DNA of 45,077 bases. Source: an uncultured Bacilli bacterium. Lineage in GTDB: Bacteria; Bacillota_I; Bacilli_A; RF39; UBA660. The notes below the pieces were generated by a model that made no database searches, was not told the DNA's origin, and saw only the letters and a program-made list of their open reading frames with translations. The stretch is taken from contig CANRKD010000004.1 in assembly GCA_947631105.1 (NCBI GenBank), positions 1 through 45,077 on the forward strand. Reading direction: 5' to 3'. Each line of letters starts with the position of its first letter. Position 1 is the first letter of the stretch. Shown here piece after piece: positions 44,425-45,077 of this stretch. Made by a program: the position numbers and the translations under genes.

Positions 44425-45015
44425 ATGTCTAAGATACGATATAAATTATTTATAAATGATAATCAAATGTATTTGTTAGATACAAAGAAAAATAAAAAAT
44501 ACGAAAAAGTATTTATAAATTTAAAAAAAGATGAAATAACAGATGAACAAAAATTTTATTTTGAGTTAAATCAGTTTATTCGAAAAAGTAAAATAAAAAT
44601 ACCTTTATTTGGCTATAAAGTTTTATTTTATATAAATGATAATATAAATGATATTCAAAAAAATAAATTTAAAGAATTCTTAGAAGATTATTTTCAAAAA
44701 GTTATATTTTTGAAATTGTCCAATCAACTACCATTAAATAAAAATACAGTAATTTTAAACGTGACAGAAAATTATATAGATATTTTTGGAATAAAAAAAA
44801 GTGAAAAATATGTTTTAAGAATTGAAAATGTAATTTTTAATAATAATCCATTTAATACAATAAAGCATATAATACAAACCCTTATAAAACCTAAAAAAAT
44901 TATTTTATTTGGTACAAACAATAAAATTCCTAAACTAACAGATAAAATAAATAAAGAATTAAATATTAATAGTTATTATTATGAAGATTATACAAATTAT
45001 TTTTTAGAAGAATAA
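44425..45015 (+). CDS. Unknown protein in the mbl position, possibly degenerate actin-like
   Basis: I do not recognise this 196-aa protein with certainty. No signal peptide or membrane segment is visible; it is Lys/Asn/Ile-rich. It lies 16 bp after spoIIID, where B. subtilis has mbl. Parts can be laid over MreB by order: VLFYINDNINDIQKNKFKEF on the IC-PSG segment, KVIFLKLSNQLPL on the VYLIEEPMAA segment, NTVILNVTENYIDIFGI on the VDIGGGTTE strand, and IILFGTNNKIPKLTDKINKE on the GGGALLxGL segment. If real, all phosphate loops have lost their glycines and the protein is about half length. AAAGGTGATTAT precedes the ATG. Confidence 0.6.
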   Translation: MSKIRYKLFINDNQMYLLDTKKNKKYEKVFINLKKDEITDEQKFYFELNQFIRKSKIKIPLFGYKVLFYINDNINDIQKNKFKEFLEDYFQKVIFLKLSNQLPLNKNTVILNVTENYIDIFGIKKSEKYVLRIENVIFNNNPFNTIKHIIQTLIKPKKIILFGTNNKIPKLTDKINKELNINSYYYEDYTNYFLEE

Positions 45016-45043
45016 AAAGAAATAGAAAAAATAATAAAGAAAG

Positions 45044-45070
45044 AACACTCAAATAAAGAGTGTTTTTTAT
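45044..45070 (+). terminator. Terminator after the mbl-position gene
   Basis: AACACTC-AAATAAA-GAGTGTT followed by TTTT: a clean intrinsic terminator that closes the spoIID-spoIIQ-spoIIID cluster. Confidence 0.85.
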
Positions 45071-45077
45071 AATGAAT

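Overview
This window is the chromosomal replication-origin region of a very AT-rich, low-GC Gram-positive bacterium (Bacillota, class Bacilli in the broad sense). It is most likely an uncultivated, small-genome relative of the Erysipelotrichales/RF39-type gut lineages. The gene order follows Bacillus subtilis around oriC closely. TGA is used as a stop codon and Trp is TGG, so this is code 11 and not the Mycoplasma code. No IS elements, prophage, CRISPR arrays, tRNAs or rRNAs were seen. The taxonomic call is inference; the synteny is read directly from the sequence.

Layout. The left half (1-21.6 kb) reads mainly on the minus strand and the right half (22-45 kb) mainly on the plus strand, diverging from an AT-rich oriC (about 21.7-21.95 kb) filled with DnaA boxes. 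Moving left from oriC: dnaA, dnaN, a comK-like gene where B. subtilis has yaaA, recF, gyrB, gyrA, two perfect parS sites, SRP RNA, tadA, dnaX, ybaB, recR, bofA, holB, ricT, yabB, pth and mfd. A small zinc-ribbon/XRE pair follows, then spoVT, then a Met T-box leader controlling a NUDIX gene and metG, which runs off the window edge. Moving right: rpmH, rnpA, yidC (apparently frameshifted), jag, mnmE, mnmG, rsmG and noc. Next come a head-on class A PBP, a DUF1934 gene, argS, rpoE, prfA, prmC, a GT2 glycosyltransferase, spoIIR, mntP, murA, an SGNH-like protein, rpmE, an ATP-grasp protein, rpiB, a DUF1146 gene, spoIID, spoIIQ, spoIIID and an unrecognised protein in the slot of mbl.

How it works together. 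The region combines replication initiation and clamp loading (dnaA, dnaN, dnaX, holB, recR, recF), supercoiling, chromosome organisation (noc, parS and NBS sites), RNA processing and translation, cell-wall synthesis, and a clear set of endospore genes (spoVT, bofA, spoIIR, spoIID, spoIIQ, spoIIID). The organism is therefore, or recently was, a spore former.

Most notable: a truncated ComK-family protein inside the origin cluster; a Noc that lacks the N-terminal membrane helix but has a ~220-residue acidic insert containing two FFxxLE motifs, together with two identical Noc-binding palindromes; two parS sites with no parB in view; an apparent +1 frameshift just after the lipobox of yidC; an SGNH-fold protein without its catalytic residues; and a possible degenerate actin-like protein after spoIIID. 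The window is otherwise core chromosome, and I do not see a new multi-gene defence or mobile system in it.
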